NCBI GenBank assembly: GCA_027452165.1
Contig: DAIDGX010000003.1
Coordinates: 186,001 to 250,000 of the forward strand
Source: Vulcanimicrobiota bacterium
Lineage (GTDB): Bacteria > Vulcanimicrobiota > Vulcanimicrobiia > Vulcanimicrobiales > Vulcanimicrobiaceae
Direction of reading: 5' to 3'
Length of the DNA stretch: 64,000 bases
Position 1 is the first letter of the stretch. Each line of letters opens with the position of its first letter. The notes beneath the pieces were generated by a model. The model did no database searches. It saw only the letters and a list, made by a program, of their open reading frames with translations, and was not told where the DNA came from. A program made the position numbers and the translations under genes. Below are positions 63,951 through 64,000 of this stretch, piece after piece.

Positions 63951-64000
63951 GTGAAAACCCACGCAGAAAAGTACGCCGAACTCGAGCGCAAACGCGCGCT
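63951..64000 (+). CDS. Start of a gene, possible acyl-CoA carboxyltransferase
   Basis: From GTG 63951 the frame reads V-K-T-H-A-E-K-Y-A-E-L-E-R-K-R-A and runs off the window. The pattern resembles the N-terminus of acetyl/propionyl-CoA carboxylase beta chains. With 16 codons this is only suggestive. Confidence 0.4.
   Translation, partial: MKTHAEKYAELERKRA

Noticed and set aside
1-64000. CRISPR arrays, insertion sequences, integrases or att sites
   Set aside because: No repeated direct units, transposase or integrase motifs, or flanking duplications were seen on either strand.

Overview
The window is 64 kb of GC-rich chromosome, coding almost wall to wall, from a free-living Gram-negative-type (diderm) bacterium. 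Outer-membrane features include a TolC-type channel, a LolA-like protein, a periplasmic M16 protease, a DUF5916 outer-membrane-type protein and lipoproteins. The gene mix recalls Candidatus Eremiobacterota (WPS-2) or a similar deep lineage: a fused transaldolase/glucose-6-phosphate isomerase with OpcA, a FakA/FakB/PlsX fatty-acid kinase set, ClpC, a HutHUI set and a bacterial PMT-type mannosyltransferase. That assignment is inference only. I see no CRISPR array, insertion sequence, prophage, rRNA or tRNA.

Layout. (1) 1-7555, minus: a tightly packed run fakA-plsX-fakB2-fakB1-hemW-PIN/TRAM-ispD-ispF. It joins fatty-acid activation for phospholipid synthesis to the MEP isoprenoid pathway. (2) 7698-7889, plus: rpmB with a near-consensus promoter, ending in a bidirectional terminator. 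(3) 7946-18344, minus: cmk-plsC-polyprenyl synthase-double GT-C mannosyltransferase-yebC-PASTA protein-rpe-thiL-pyridoxal-kinase-like-small WapI-like protein. (4) 18452-23315, plus: radA-formimidoyltransferase-M16 protease. (5) 23343-27402, minus: dapD-aminotransferase (probably dapC)-DUF5916. (6) 27440-37560, plus: a zinc alcohol dehydrogenase, then a complete pentose-phosphate operon tkt-tal/pgi-gnd-zwf-opcA-pgl. A leader hairpin may mask the tkt ribosome-binding site.

(7) 37550-43781, minus: STAS protein-LolA-like-TetR-EmrA-EmrB-TolC and a coupled 43-aa ORF, a drug-efflux operon. A divergent serine hydrolase (beta-lactamase fold) starts on the other side of two near-identical palindromes. 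(8) 44705-50916, minus: hutH-hutU-hutI-amidohydrolase-lipoprotein, for histidine breakdown. (9) 50917-51266: a 350-bp gap that may encode a small RNA. (10) 51267-53949, minus: a WYL regulator and a large secreted protein. (11) 53973-55845, plus: methionine salvage mtnB-mtnD-mtnC, converging on a NadR-like gene. (12) 56927-59983, minus: clpC and a small secreted protein. (13) 60063-63903: a DUF59 protein, a TetR-alpha/beta hydrolase-thioesterase operon divergent from a second EmrB-type MFS pump with a TetR operator between them, and the first codons of a possible carboxyltransferase gene at the right edge.

The points most worth following are the twin operators joining efflux to a serine hydrolase, the tkt leader, the fusion of two GT-C glycosyltransferases, the orphan PASTA protein in a PrkC-like neighbourhood, the divergent FakB paralogue, the coupled 43-aa ORF and the candidate small RNA at 51.1 kb.
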